64,000 nucleotides of DNA from Rhinopomastus cyanomelas (GCA_013400115.1 VXBP01001909.1:682001-746000), one strand, 5' to 3'. Numbered from the stretch's first letter, positions 38,701-52,158 are shown. Notes: generated from the letters alone by a model not told the origin. Made by a program: numbers and translations.

Positions 38701-40387
38701 CTTATTTGGCTGTACATGTGTCCTACTGTCCACACTTCAAAAACATTTAAGATGTGACAAATAACACTTAATACAGTTCACCGCATTTTCAAAAGGTTTA
38801 AAGTGTTCTGCATGGGAAGTGAACACTGTGAGCACCCACCAAAATACCTGCCTGCCAAGGCATGACTAGAAATACAAGGAGGATGGGGAGAAAGGCACAG
38901 CTGAACAGACAAAAGGCTCAAGAACAATCAGACAGAAAAAAGGGAGTCTCATTCCTCTCCCTGTGGCTCCTCTACTTTCCTAACATAAGAACAAATAAAT
39001 CAGGAAATTCAGGCATCCGAGTTGAAAAAAATCAGACTGAGACTACTGGCTGTGGGAAATCATCAGGTAGTGATGATTTCAGGCTATTTCAGCAGACTTC
39101 CAGACGGAAAGCTATTTCTGAAAGCAGGAAGACTACAAGTCTGAGACAAGAGTTGTCAAAAGCATTTTCTTGTTCCTTGTTCCAAGCAGGTTTGATTTTC
39201 TGCATAACATCTAGGCTCCTAAACATTAAAAATACATCCTAGAAAATAATTTTACTTGTATAATACATCTAGTGCATACGAGAAAACATACTTAGTATAA
39301 CCAGCATTTTGCACAGAGTCTGTCAGGAAAGCTCTGCATAAATAAATGCAGAAAAAACTAGAAACAGTCAGAAACACCCAAGACTACATTCCTAGCGCAA
39401 AGATTGGAACAAAATCTGAATTTAGGCCTGAAAGAGCAAGGGATTTCCCTGCAACACTAAAGAATACAACTGCATCCATTATTGTCATATGTTACAAAAA
39501 ACTGGTCAGCTGCTCCATGAAACAAGAAGACACAGCACAATTAAGTGTTTAATAGAATAGCTGGGATCCATTCTGTTGCTACAAGATACCTTAGTAAGAG
39601 AAATCCCCTAAGCCATCAGAAATAAAGGTGGCGTGTGAAACTCTTCAGGTATTTCTACCGCTTTTCACAGTTCACACAAGTAGAAATAAGTGCAAGACAG
39701 TTACGTTACTGTGCTGCACACTCACACTGCTTACCATCAATAAACCCCAAACAAACTCACACTGTTGTTTCATCACTTTCAGGAGGAAAATTGACAGTTG
39801 TCATCCATAGGGCCACAGGGTCCCACCGACACTAAACACAGCGTTTACTTCTTACAGCTAGTATTTTAAAAACAAGTCTTCCCCTTTCCACATAAGGCCA
39901 GATAGCCAGTATATTTCATAAAATACCCATGTGGTGGGAATGCTTTCGATTTTTGCTTCTTCCCACTCCCTGATCTGCAATTGCAGCTATGCAACCCCCA
40001 CCCCCACAGGCAGCCCTCTGCAGCAGGACACAAGGGCACTTTCTACTGGGGAAGATAAGAAAACCACTCATGCCCGCTTCTTCCACAGAACTGAACTACC
40101 AAAGGCAGAGCCCTCAGGCCACAGGGGACTCTTCTCCAAGACGAAGTTTCCTCTTTGCCCACTAAAATGTCCCTCTGATACCTTAAGCAGCCCCTGAGGG
40201 TTTGTCTCCACCAGGACGTTCACCCAGGTCAGCTCTTTCGGGGACACCCCACACAAGACCTTCCCCAAGGCAACCCCAGGCAGATCCCAGGCTCCAGGTC
40301 CGGACGCTCCCCAGGCCCAAGGCCTTGCTCCGGCCGTGCGGCCGCGCTGCTTCCGGGCGGGGAAGGGGCCACCGGGAGGGTCGTTAC
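35794..40387 (-). other. STK3: STK3 intron 1 (4.6 kb)
   Basis: AT-rich sequence outside the CpG island at its right end. There is a pyrimidine-rich stretch at about 36420-36620. No conserved exon, RNA gene or clear CR1 copy was recognised. Confidence 0.85.
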
Positions 40388-41110
40388 CTCTTGGGCGCTG
40401 CCGGCTCCATCCCGCCGCCGGCCTGCGGTCCAGAGCGGCCCTCGACCAACCCCCAGGACACCACGCGCCCAGCAGCCGCGAAAGCCCACGGAGCTCTGTG
40501 TGGGCCCGCTGGCCCTTTAAACGGGACTCGCGCCCTCCCTCGACCGCCGCCGCTCTCAGGGAACCGCCACTGCCGCTACCGGCCCGGCTGCCCGCGGAGC
40601 CCCGCCCTCTGTGCTGCTCAGTGGTTACAAGCCCCGGCGCCACGAGCGCTGATTGGACGCTGTGGAAGTCGCTCAGAGCGGCGGGACGGATGAGGCCCCG
40701 CCCCCCTGCGGGAAGAGAGGGCGGTGCCGCGCTGGCGTCAGTGGGAGAATGCGGAGGCGGCGGAGGGTGAAACGCTTGTGCTCCCGGCACGCTCCGCGCC
40801 GCCGCGGGGAACGCCGGGAGCTGTCGTCTTTCCGCAGAACCGGCTCATCCCGTTCCCTGAGGGAGCGGAGCCTGGGGAGGTTAGGCCTGGCCTCTCGACC
40901 AGAGAGCCGGAGGGACGGGGAGCCGGGCCCTGGGGCGCCGCTGGAGAGAAGGACAAACCGTCCCTCGGCCTCGGGCTCACCGCATCCTCTGGCTCCTTGA
41001 GCTCGGTTCGGGGCAGAGCCGCAGGCCGGGGCGGAGGCCTCCCCGCGGCTTTCACCGCCCGTCTGCGCCCGCCGAGGCACCGCCGCGCCTGGGGCTAAGC
41101 GGCAGCGGCC
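40270..41110. promoter_or_regulatory. STK3: CpG-island promoter of STK3
   Basis: A sharp rise in G+C and CpG surrounds STK3 exon 1 while both flanks are AT-rich. Read on the minus strand there is a CCAAT box at 40656-40652, about 240 bp upstream of the start codon, and GC boxes (Sp1-type) at 40607-40599 and 40705-40694. No TATA box was seen at a fitting distance, which suits a broad-start housekeeping promoter. An ETS-type CTTCCGGG lies at 40350-40357, just inside intron 1. The island extends about 450 bp beyond these boxes on the far side, so divergent transcription is possible. Long open frames across it on both strands reflect GC-rich sequence without stops and match no protein I know. Confidence 0.8.
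40388..40410 (-). CDS. STK3: STK3 coding exon 1 (start codon, residues 1-7 plus two bases)
   Basis: The ATG at 40410-40408 opens MEPAAPK and then AG, followed directly by a GTAACG donor. Joined to exon 2 the split codon becomes serine, giving MEPAAPKS, one residue shorter than human STK3 (MEQPPAPKS). The start context is strong: G at -3 and G at +4. The exon sits inside a CpG island, as expected for a housekeeping kinase. The donor departs from consensus at the fifth intron position (GTAACG rather than GTAAGT) but nothing nearby fits better, and the reading phase (2) matches exon 2. A 240-codon open frame overlaps this exon in another frame and is a GC-rich shadow. The length of the 5' UTR cannot be read from sequence. 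Confidence 0.9.
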
Positions 41111-41329
41111 CCGCCTCAGAATCATGCAGTTGGTGATGGACAGGCGGCTACAGGGCACGGCAGGGAGGAGGCCTGAAGTCGTTCATGGCATGACGGGGGA
41201 GCTGAGCTCTGCAGCCGGCTCGGGTGGCTCGGTGCAGCTTGAAGGGGAAAGGCGCTGGGCTCTGTTCAGTGCCGGAACGCACACATTGCCCTACAGAGCC
41301 ACAGGGTGCAGGAGTGGGGAAGTGATTGG

Positions 41330-41785
41330 CTCCCAGTACCTAGTACTGGTGCGTACTCGAGTGCTGGGTTCAGTTTTGGTCATCTCTATACAAAAAGGAC
41401 ATGTGAGGAGTGGCTGAGGAAGCTAGGGCTGGTTAGTCGGAAGGAGGCTGAGGAGAGACCTTATTTCTGTCTGCAACTGCCTAAAAGTTTGTACGGAGGT
41501 GGAAGTTGGTCTTGTCTTCCAGGTAACAAGTGACAGGACAAGAAGAAATGGCCTCAAGTTACACTAGGGGGTGTTTAAACCTAAACATTAGGTTTAAACC
41601 TATGTTTAGGACATTAGCAACAACTTCTTTGATGAAAAAGTCATCAGGCCTTGGAACAGGCTGTCCAGGGAGATGGTTACGTTGCCATCCCTGGACAAGG
41701 ATAAGGATGTGGTTCAGTGGTGTGTTTGGTAGACTGAGGTTAATGGTTGGACTCTGATCTTGAAGGTAGTTTCAAATGGTTCTAT
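41330..41785 (+). repeat. CR1 LINE 3' region
   Basis: Reads through the CR1 segment containing GAGGCTGAGGAGAGACC, CAAGTGACAGGACAAGAAG, AATGGCCTCAAGTT, TTGGAACAGGCTGTCCAGGG and GGTTAATGGTTGGACTCTGA. It carries an extra palindromic block at 41573-41610 that the CR1 consensus, as I remember it, does not have. Confidence 0.88.
41573..41610. repeat. Nested inverted repeats inside CR1
   Basis: GTTTAAACCTAA (41573-41584) and TTAGGTTTAAAC (41588-41599) are perfect reverse complements around a 3-base spacer. CCTAAACAT (41580-41588) and ATGTTTAGG (41602-41610) form a second perfect pair overlapping the first. Confidence 0.95.
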
Positions 41786-44700
41786 TCAAGCAGCACATTT
41801 AGGCCACTGAGTACCACATGACAATTACCTGCAGCTTCACATCACAGCATCAGACTTTAGGCTGTGCAGGTAGCAACTTACAATAACAATTGACAAAGTA
41901 TCCAAGTGTATTCTGCTAAGTCAATAAATGAAAAGCTTACATGTTCCCGCTAATTTCTATATCCTCTAAGTAGATTCAGTTGCCTAACTAATGGAAGTTC
42001 AAGGTAGTGACACACTTAATCAAGATCCATAAAAACAGATGCCCAAGTTCCACGTTAAACTGGTTTTAGATGTACAGCAGCACTCCTCTCTAAAAACAAC
42101 CCATGCTCAATACATAGTTTCATCCCTTTGATGTGCATTAGTAAGGGAATTTTGAATAATTTTGAATGGCTGAAGTCTTACTGTTGTGCAAGTCCTCTAC
42201 TTTGGCTGAGCTGAACCAATCCAATCCAGTTGACTCACTGTGGTTAGGCTAAATGCACAATGGCAATATTGAATGAACCCATAAAATAAATCACACACCA
42301 CCATATGACCTTTTAGGTTTCTTTGTTTTTCTGAGTCATGGAAAAATGGCAATAGAGCATCTTCCTTTGCACAACATATTAATACAGAGCTCTTCCAAGA
42401 ATCATCCCACAAGTCAGAATGGCTCACCAGCAGTACTGCCAGATGTGTCCATACCATAGACAACTGTTTGTAGGGAATGCCAAAAAAAGCTACCCAGGAG
42501 AAGCAGCCAGCACATGCCTCAGATGCAGTACAGTATGAGTGCATTCAAAAATGGTGAGGAGGAACCCCACAGGACTTCCCATGTCCCAGTTCTAAGACAA
42601 GTGGGGTCAGGCAGGTAGAAGATCCCACGTGGTTCGTGGCCAACCTTGTTTTACAGGGTGTTGGGCTATTGCCACTGACCGATTATTTATGTTTCATCAG
42701 TTTCATCTAATGAAGGAAAGCCTGTCATCCTTGTTTGGCTGTGATACTCCTGGAATGCAGATGCTGTCTCCACATCTTTTAACACAAATCTTTAAGACAG
42801 TTACTCAGGTTATTTCAGAGGGGGAAAGTTTTTTCCATGCCCTCCTCTCAGGCCAAAGCTGAGAAAAACTATACATGAAAGTGAGGAAAATGAATGTTAG
42901 AAAACTACAGGCACTGCATGATCAAGAGGGAGCTGAGAAGTGCTCCCTCTCCCCATTCACACATGTACTTCTTTCTCTGGAAAAAGTTAGGCTGATTTTT
43001 TAACCTAATTTGGCACCATTTCCTCCTGTTTAACAACAGTATATGAGATGGAGTCTGAAGAATATGTGTTTAAGGACAGTGAATTTAAGTATTTGCTCCC
43101 TTCATTTAAAACAATTTATCACCGCAACCCTCGGTCTCAGAAAATACCCTGACTACCTGATAATTGAGGAAGAAGGGGATGGGAGTGTCCTCCTTCTATG
43201 CCCCTGGATAAAGTATGAAAAAGCAGGTAGCGTGGCTTTATAAGTTAGCAGGGCAGATGGTGCCAAAAACATGGACTAATTCTGTGCCTTTTCCACTGAA
43301 GTGTTGGTTAAATCTTATTCAACCACCAGAATGCTTTCTATGATAGTTTATGCTGGGAATAAAATATCAGTTAGAAGATAACATACATATATATTCATCA
43401 TAGTATTTTTCAAGATAACTTTATTGATCTCTTATAATTTCCAATAGTATTTTGAGGCAATGATACTGGAATAAATAACACCATCTCACCTTTCCCCAGC
43501 AACATGTATTTGGGAACTGTGCTGTGAAATGGAATGCTGATCTGGTATTCATACAATACTTTACCTGGCCACCACCAAAGAAGGAACTTTGAAAGGGAAA
43601 ACAGACTCCTACCACCTCACTCAGGCTTTCCAGTCCAGTGAAGTCTAGATGTTCTGGAGGCTAGATGAATACGCTGTGAGATTGCTGGTGTCTAGACAAC
43701 ATGCAGATGAGGAGGTTACAGACAATCTACATGAGATTCCCATATTCCTTCCAACAATAGAACTATATAATACTGCTAAGAAGGCAGGTGAGTAAAAAAA
43801 AGCTTAATGTAACCCCATCTTAAAGGGGAAAACTAAATTAATTACTCTTTTTCTTCTGAAGTATTTAATCGAGTTCAGCAGTATTAGAACTCCCTTCTCT
43901 GCAGTTCCCTTCTCTGCAGAACTGACGTCAACATCTAATTCCTCAGACCAAAGGATGAAGACCATACTTAATTTTTGACTGCTATAATGTAGTTTCATAA
44001 ACACATACAGTAATTTATAATTACTTACACAGTAATGGAATTGAGAATCATCATGGCATGGACAAGTATTGCAGGCAGTATAACGACAAAGTCCCCAAGT
44101 CCCTAAATATATAAACAAAGAAGTTTGAAGGTGCCAATCCTGCCTCTGTGAATTCATAATAAATCCAAGAAGGATAAAAATGGCTTGAGAGGCTCAGGTC
44201 TGAGTTTCTAAGGGGTATTACTAATAGTAAGATTTAAATTCCAAATGCATACTTCAAAGTCATTCATAAACTTCATGCAAATACTTCATGTATGTTATAG
44301 CAGAGCCCTTATCTAGTTCCTTTGGTAGCAAACAAAAGCAGCGTTTACTTTAGAAGGTATTCGATCAGGCTCATTTGAGCTGTGCATTGTAACTAATATA
44401 TGGAGCTACTAGAAATCAGAATGAATACTACATGTTTCCCAGGAGACCCATATCACAAAAACCCTGTGCTCTCCTGAGTACCCCTAGTCCTTCCTCACGA
44501 ATCTGTGTCCCTGGTGCTTTTCACAGCCTGGCACTTTTCCCCACATGACAGCTCCCCTTTCATCACTGTAACCTCACAGGATCCTCAGTTCTCTCTTCCT
44601 TAGTGTCCCCTGTATCATTCCACAGCTCCACTCACCCCCTTGGGACAGCAAAACCCACAATATATCCTTGCATAGACTCCTGAGTGTGCTCCCAGCTCTC

Positions 44701-47700
44701 TGCTTCTTAAAATCCCTCCGCAACACTCATTCTGTTCTCAGAGAAAGGTGTTTAACTTGCAGGTCAGTCCACAGTGTGGTCCCAAACCCAGCACCTAAGG
44801 ACAGTTTCACTTACATTTTCCTTGCCGTGGGCTGCAGAGGTCCACAAACAGGGCATTCCTTCCTCAACCCATCACCTATGAGTTTTGTGAAAATAGGAAC
44901 TTGCAGTAATTCCAGACCTCCATCTTTTCACCACACAGGACTAATACCAGCCAGCTAAGTCACAAGTGGCTGTGAAGGGGAGAAAGGCAAGAGACAGCAG
45001 GCAAGCACAAAGACAGCATGAATGCAGGAGCCTGATTTCCTTAGAAACCAATTCATAAATTCAGTAGACAAATAATCAACAACAACATGTTTGCATGTCT
45101 CTCCCTGTGACTGCCTGATAGCGATCTGGTATGCTGAAAGTTAAGGAAAGGCCTTGAATTAAACACCAGCTTGTTTATACAGAAGATAAGAAAACCTGAC
45201 TTCTGCCTCTATTTTTTCCTACCCATCATGTGAAGTAGCCTTGAAGGCTTATCTAAGAATTTGTTATATACTTTCCTAACCCTGTCAGTCATAAAATAGT
45301 TATAAATAAAATAGAACAGCATATCCTCAAGTTAGGACTAAAATTTAGACTTTTTTAAAGCGAGTTTTTGATCAAGCTTAGGAAGAAAGAAAATTGAGTT
45401 TTATTTCTTTTCCTGAACTACTCACAACTTTATGGCTAATTAATTTCACATGAAAGGAAAATGACTTTTTGTTGGTCCAGCCACAGAAAGGTACATAAAA
45501 TAAACAGCCAGAAAACAGAGGTGCACACACTGCTATCCATATCCGCCCTGTTAAAATCAGCATGATTTACAAAATTCCTACTTGAAACTGTAAAGAGCAA
45601 TAAAAGCCTACAGTAGTAAAACAGTTGCACTGCTGCAATTCCTCTCGCTACCTAGTATACATCATTTTGGCATCCAAAATATTATTGCTAGACCTAAAGA
45701 CATCCGTAGGTTAGGATAGGGTTTTTCTGTTGACTAACCATTTAGCTCACAGTCTTAGTAACAGGCTATATATAGACTTACCATTTGCTATTTTTCCTAT
45801 TATAGCACACCATGGTAAAAATAAACCATGGATACCGAGTTGCTATTTACAGTTAACCACAGAACATATTCCAGTCCACGCTGCAGCTGCATTGATTGTG
45901 CTCAGGGGATCTAAGGATTGCCATCAACTTGAGAAAAAAAATCTCAGTTTGGTTTGTAAAGCAATTACTGTTGTTGTGGTAATACCGAGGGTTACTCTGG
46001 ATTCCCTTCTACACAAAAATATTCCCCCTCCTTCTGGAAGGAGCCATCTGTTCTCCAGCCTGCAAAGAGGTGTGCTCACACCCTGGAGAATAAATAAATA
46101 ACATTCAACTAGCTAGGCTTGATGCTTGTGTTAGAAATGGAAACTACTATCAGTAACTAAAGAATGATTGAATCAGTTCATGATGAAGCAAGTGCTACAC
46201 CAAAATGAACTTCAGCTGCCTGAGTACAGCTCCATGTCCAAGCAGTCCACCGCCCTGAAAGCTGTCCTTTCTCCCATTTCCTTTAGCTCCTGAGCAGAGA
46301 GTCTGAGCAGTGCACAGCAGAAACATTAAGAGAGGGTTAGGATATCTTTTTGTTTTTAGGGGCAATGCTTTCAAGAGGCTGATGAGACCAGTTCTTTCAG
46401 AAGTAAAGAAGGGAAGTTGCCATGCCCCTGTGGGCCGTTCACAGAAGTGTTCAAAGGGAAGCACACGCAGGTGAGAAGCACAAATACAGAAGAACAAATG
46501 ACAAAGAAGGAGCAACCCATACAACTGAAACCAATAAAGAGAAACCTATACAATTCACACAGTGACTACTGAACACTATAAAAGCAATGCCGTGGCATGT
46601 TTACAGTTCACTCAATTTCAGAGCTTTTTTCTTTTAATAAAGTTCTCCGGTTTGTTTCTGAAGCGTATCTCCAGCTTGCTTCATAGATGCTACAAAGCAA
46701 GTGTTTTGTATGTGGAAGAATCATTCATTCTAAGTGCTTTAAAATCCAGAAGCCACAACATTTCAGTTTCCTATTTTTTCCAACCTTTCCTGATCAAAAC
46801 ATAAAACATGCCAGAAGATCATAATTCAGGGCAAACAAGCTACTCATATAACATGTACAGTCACACTTTAAAAAACCAGTAATTTTAAATACCTAAACAC
46901 AATTCTAGGCTTAAAACTCCACCAAAAAGGCTCAGTGTCACAAGAGCCATTTAACGACTGACTGTGAACTAATGGGTCTGATTACAAGATAAAGTAGAAA
47001 GTAAAAATATATCCAAAACAAGAAAATGATTCAAATTCGCGCTGAGGTTCTCATTCTGCTCTTAAAACCAGCAGGAAGCCTTCCCCACAGCAGCCTGTGT
47101 ACAGGAGGAGCAGCAAATAATAGTTTCATAGAACTTGGCTTTGAGTCTCCTCTAATTAGGTTCAGTTTGGTTCAGCAGAGGACCATTTTACCGTTACCCA
47201 GGACGAGCACTCAAACTACTGGCACCACCGAGCAAGGGAACTTTCTGCTGAAAACAAAACTTCTACGTGCCTGAGTCAGGCTACAAAAACACAGGGAAAT
47301 ATAAAGCAAGATACTATCTAGAGAGCTAACGAACCCTGTTACATTTGAGACTTAAGCTTTTTACGCTATTCTTTCACTAAAAATAAATTATTCTAGTCAC
47401 AAGCAGAAAACCAGTGGAAGATTAATGGATTTATTTAATAGCAAAAAAGGGTTTATCAACACCCATGAATGCTGCCTATTTTTACCCAGGCCGGGTTTAG
47501 CAAAAAGAAAATGTGCTGGTGGTATAATTTTATCTGCAGAACGGAGGAAAATAGAGCAATTCCATATGCTAGGAGCTTTCCTAATGGAAACAGTTAATTT
47601 ACCACATGAGGAATATCACATGCATACCACTTCCACCTAAAATGAATCACTCATTCCAGTTGAGAAAACTGAGGTCTTTTATCTTCCTCAGGGTGGAGTC

Positions 47701-50700
47701 CATCTCCTCCCATAGATCCCTACAGAGTAAAACTGCTAATCGTTTTAAGATTTAAAAGCATTACATCTCTTGCATTCATATATCACATTTCAATGTCTTC
47801 TAAACAAGAGAGAGCTTAATGTTTTTTGTAACCTTGAACTGGCCGGTGCACAACTTTTATTGCTTCATCCTTGAGCTCTTCTGTAGTTCCGTGATCTAAT
47901 TTGTTACACGGGTGGTATGAAGCTGCTCTTCCCGGATTAACAACATACAGTTTAAACGCCTTAAAACCAGTTTTAAAATCAATGTGCTGATTTGAACACT
48001 AGTTAAAACAATGACAAACTGGAACAGAAAAAAACCAACAAACCAAACGCTATGTTTTAGTGTATACCGTGTCTGTGCTTCGCTAAGATTAATAGAGAGT
48101 AAATCCCTCCTCTACGAAGTTCAAACTAGGCAGAATGTCTCTAGGACCTGGTCCAAAATCTGTTAACATCAACAAAGTCTTTCTTTCAGATACACTGTTT
48201 TGGGGATCAGTTCTCAAAGGAAAGTCCTGTCTAACTTGTTCATGCGAATATAAATGCAAACTTTTGCCTGACTAGGGTTTCCATCCTCGCCCCAATTCAT
48301 CTCCCAGGAGGATGGAGGAAAGGTCAAAATGAGAGGCAGGTCACGTTAGACGCTACCATTTATTTGACATAACCTCTTAATAATATGTCATAGCTTCATG
48401 TGATTAGAAACGATGCAGTCAGAGAAGATAAACAGTAGTAAGTGGTCCCCTCATCATGGAATAAATACTAAGCATCTGAAATTGTAGACAGTGAGCAAAT
48501 CTGCTGTTGAGCGTCGCAGGGACACTCATGCAGTGTTGTGTAATTTGCGCTGCACGATCATGTACAATAGCAATACAATCTGCAATAAAATGCAGTGCAA
48601 TAGCAGTATAATATGCAATGGGACACAGCAAGATTAAGAGAGAAAGTGTGCAGGAAGATGGAAGTCACACAACTGTGTTAGAATACCCACGAGCACAGAC
48701 AGCACTAGTTACACAAAGAGTAGCAGGGCAATACTTGGTGAACACAAATGCTCGATTCTGTGCTGTACTACTGACACTTATCTTGACCTTTCCAAAGAGC
48801 CTTTCAGAAACAAGTATCGTATTTTGAGGGGTGTGAGATACTCAAGAGCTCTTAATTAAATGCCTCAAAAGCAGAGTTTAAAGCTGCCTTCTACAGTGTA
48901 TTGAATTAGGCTCCACAAGAACAGTTTTTGGCACCTGTTCTTGACATGAGGGGGGAAAAAAAGGCATGCTGAACCAAGATTATGCATTATTTTCCAGGAA
49001 TTCAGCAATTTCTTGGAGAGATTAAATTTACTGCAGCTTTGAAATAACAGGGTTACTGCACATGCTGAATGGTTGAGTGTCTCAGCAGGGCTGTGTAACA
49101 GTTAGCACAGGAGTCCCGGGGGGGTTTATTGTAGCTAACCCATCCTCCTGTTCAGCTTTTACTTTTACATGCGAAAGAAAATGTGCTTAACACAATATTT
49201 ATAGCCATAAGTAATAGTTCCTTTCTGGTTTTACTGTACCAGCATGTACAAGAAATACATAAAACTATATGTATATGTTATTGCTACTGCTTTGCAATAT
49301 GTTGTATATATCGTAAAGCTGGCTCTCTAATAGAATGCAGCTAAAGACCTCTGCACTTAAATCTGCCAAAGCTGATACAGCAATCACAAACATGTGTTGT
49401 TACACTTCTTGTGGCTCATCTCCACATGGTGCAGCTGTTGTGTTGGCTAAAGAAAATGCAGGCCCAAGGGAAACAAATTTAATTCAGCTGGGATGACTTC
49501 CACTAAGAAAAAAATAGTGTTTTAAGGAGAACAGGTGTCTTACAGTGAGGGGGATTGTTTGAGAGGTTTTCCCTAAACTTTTTGTCTAGGAATCTCGTTC
49601 TAAAGGGCTGTGCCTGCGATAAGAATCTTTTGGAATTATTTTTAAAGAATACCCTTTAGAAATGCAGCGGATTCCATAAATTTTATTTTTGTTTCTCTCA
49701 GTCCCAGGACAGAAAGGGTAGCCCAGGACCTTACCACACAAGTTAGAAGCTGGAGAGAGCTTCACTGCTGCTATTTGGATTCCTCAACCTTTCGAAAGTT
49801 TGTTTAATCAACAGACTGTGCCAAGGCAGCCCCACAGCCCATGTAAGTCACCAGCTGTCACCCTTGAAGCTGTGTTTTCGGCTTAAATTTTAGTGGTCAC
49901 TTCAATATAGCTGCCTCCTAAATATGGTTTCTGTACGCAAAACAACCAAGCTAAGCTATACTCTGCACTCTAACACACGGTGTTGCGTGCCTTCTTTTCC
50001 AGAATGGCGTCTACCTCGCGGACAGCAGGACCTTCTCTAGCCTCGTCATGCATTCCTGCCTCTCTGCTCCCTGCGTTCTCTGCTGTATCAGAGTGGAAAG
50101 TGTCTGACTGCTGCTCGGTGCCTGACTCAGCAGCCTCCCCGCTGTGGTCGGTAGCAGATCCCACAGTGCTGCGGCAGCAGGAACCCTGGAAGCTGGGAAA
50201 CACTGTTTTCCCAGCAGGCTCTCAGGAGGTCTCTGTCAGTGCTGACTGAACCGGCCCTTTGGACAGACATTGCAGCAGCCAGCAGCTCTTTCCCTTCCTG
50301 TTGTCAGGCCTCTTTCCAAAACAAGGCTCCTCCAGAGGATAGCCTCTTGTTGTGCAGGTGTCTTCACACCACATGTATGCTTGGGCCTGTTTTTCCAATC
50401 TCCCACAAGGTTCAGAATTCTTTGCAAAATAGGGAACCAGAAGTCCAAATGAGGGATGATTTTCCCAACTCATTCTTACAGAGCTGATTCTCCTGTAGGA
50501 TGTGTAGGAGCAGCTCTCAGCTATTCCCTCTCAGGTCTTAACTAAACAAATGTTGTGATGACAAACTTCTGTTTTTCTTTTTGCAAGGCTAAGCTCATTA
50601 GCTCTCACGTCGATCTTTCTTGCTAGATGTTGTGTCCTCGGAGTGTCTTATGCAGTCCTTGGGCAGTTTTTTAGGCTTCTTCTCAAATTTCTAAATTGAA

Positions 50701-51678
50701 GACCCAGTACTTCTACTGAATTCCTCCCAAATAAAATCCAGAACTCAATGAGCTCAACAGCAAAATTCATGAGGCTTTTGTCCTCTGTGTATTTTCGCAC
50801 ATAAAGACTTGTAACAAACCTCACGTTTCTACAGACTTTCCCTTGCCAAGGGAAAGAAAATTGTTCTGCCCTGGCCACTTCTCTCAGCAGGACTCATGAC
50901 AAAGCTCCCAGGTCTCACTGATGGGCCAGCCTGATGCCTAGAGCCATGAGTAGACAGACATGGACTAGACCCTGCCAGGGAGGGGAAAAAAGATCCCAAT
51001 TAGCAAAATAAAGAGAACTGCAGAATGAAACCTGTGTTCACAGTGAAACCATCCTGGGGGTGCTCACTGATTACTGTGTGTGTGTACAGCCAGTAACTTT
51101 TCCAAACACTGAAAAAATAACATTTGTAGAGTGAGATTAATTCAGCAGAGTAGCTGAGTGTCGCCCATGAAAGCTGGTTAAAGGGATGTCTGAACTGAGG
51201 GGTAGCCTCTTGCTTTTCATGGCATTGGAGTCTGTGCTTATCAGGGAAGTTTTATGTTTGAGGTTCAGGGAGAAGGTGATGGCCATCTCCTCTGACTGCT
51301 TTCAGATGACTGATTTTCAGAATGCTGCTGGCATTCTTCCAGCCGGAGGCCTGACCATTAGATAAGCTTAATATTATGGTGGCCATTTGCAAAACAGATG
51401 AGAGCAGAAATAGCAAGAGGAAATGAGAAACCTAAGAAAGCTGCTGGAACTCCCTGCAAATAAAGACCCAACCTTGGGAGGAAAAGTCTTAGATCCTTGC
51501 ACTGAAAGAAAAACTGGTGAGCATAAGTTTTCAGCTGCTAAAACTGTAACAACTATCCCAAGGGAGATAAAAGCACCAGCTGAGGAAAGACCACCACAAG
51601 TGCCAGCCTCAAGAAATCTAGGAAACATTACACTTGCTTCCTTTGTGAGAGCCTGGGCAAAAACTTTTAGGTATTACC

Positions 51679-51759
51679 AGATCCTGCACTGGCAGGGGGA
51701 TTGGGCTGGATGATCTTTTGAGGTCCCTTCCAATTGCTAATATTCTGTGATTCTGTGAT
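51679..51759 (+). repeat. CR1 LINE 3' end, short
   Basis: GATCCTGCACTGGCAGGGGG, TGGGCTGGATGATCTTTTGA and terminal ATTCTGTGATTCTGTGAT. Confidence 0.95.
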
Positions 51760-51994
51760 AAGATCAATTTGATCCTGCTTTCAGGGTGATGGGGTTTTAA
51801 AATTGTGAAGCCCATGGCCATCCTAGCTGAGAGTCCTGTTTATTAACCTCTCCTTTGCCCATATTTAAATTATGGCCCATGGAGCCACGCACCACCAGAA
51901 AATTTGACAGATGTCATTGGCACGTCCTGGGGTGGCCATTCACATCAGCAGTCCAGCTGCCTCTTCCCCGTCTCTACCAGAAAAACTGCTGTTT

Positions 51995-52158
51995 CTGGAA
52001 GTGGCTTGGCAAAACTGTCAGGCTGCCCAGCAAGGGGGTTGTAAGTCATGTAGATGTGGAGCTCAGGGATATGGTTTAGCAGTAGGCTTGGCAGAGTTTA
52101 TGTTAATGGTTGGACTCGATGATCCTGGAGGCCTTTACCATATTCTGTAATTCTGTGA
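51995..52158 (+). repeat. CR1 LINE 3' end, second subfamily
   Basis: CAGGCTGCCCAGCAAGGGGG, ATGGTTTAGCAG, TTAATGGTTGGACTCGATGA and terminal ATTCTGTAATTCTGTGA. The GGTTTAG...GGTTGGACTCGATGATC form differs from the copy 240 bp to its left and resembles the 41330 copy. Confidence 0.92.

Larger units (their letters stand above)
1..40600 (-). other. STK3: STK3 (MST2) gene, 5' part; gene continues left of the window
   Basis: Six exons read on the minus strand give a continuous 227-residue product: a short N-terminus followed by a Ste20/GCK-II kinase domain up to helix F and the segment ending HPMR. STK3 is the mammalian and bird Hippo orthologue. It autophosphorylates its activation loop, binds SAV1 through a C-terminal SARAH domain, and phosphorylates LATS1/2 and MOB1 in the cytoplasm to restrain YAP/TAZ; caspase cleavage lets it act in the nucleus. 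STK3 rather than STK4 is supported by SPYVV (STK4 has SPHVV), ITSIEM (STK4 has ITAIEM) and the SKLKKLSED N-terminus, comparisons made from memory of the human proteins. The remaining exons were not found and should lie left of position 1. The right boundary (transcription start) is a guess within the CpG island. Confidence 0.95.

Noticed and set aside
40068..40790. 240-codon minus-strand open frame over the STK3 promoter and exon 1
   Set aside because: It runs through the exon 1 donor in a different frame from the STK3 start codon, is proline/arginine/glycine-rich as expected of stop-poor CpG-island DNA, and resembles no protein.
40653..41158. Overlapping open frames on both strands upstream of STK3
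   Set aside because: All are GC-rich shadows of one CpG island; no domain, no consistent splice signals.
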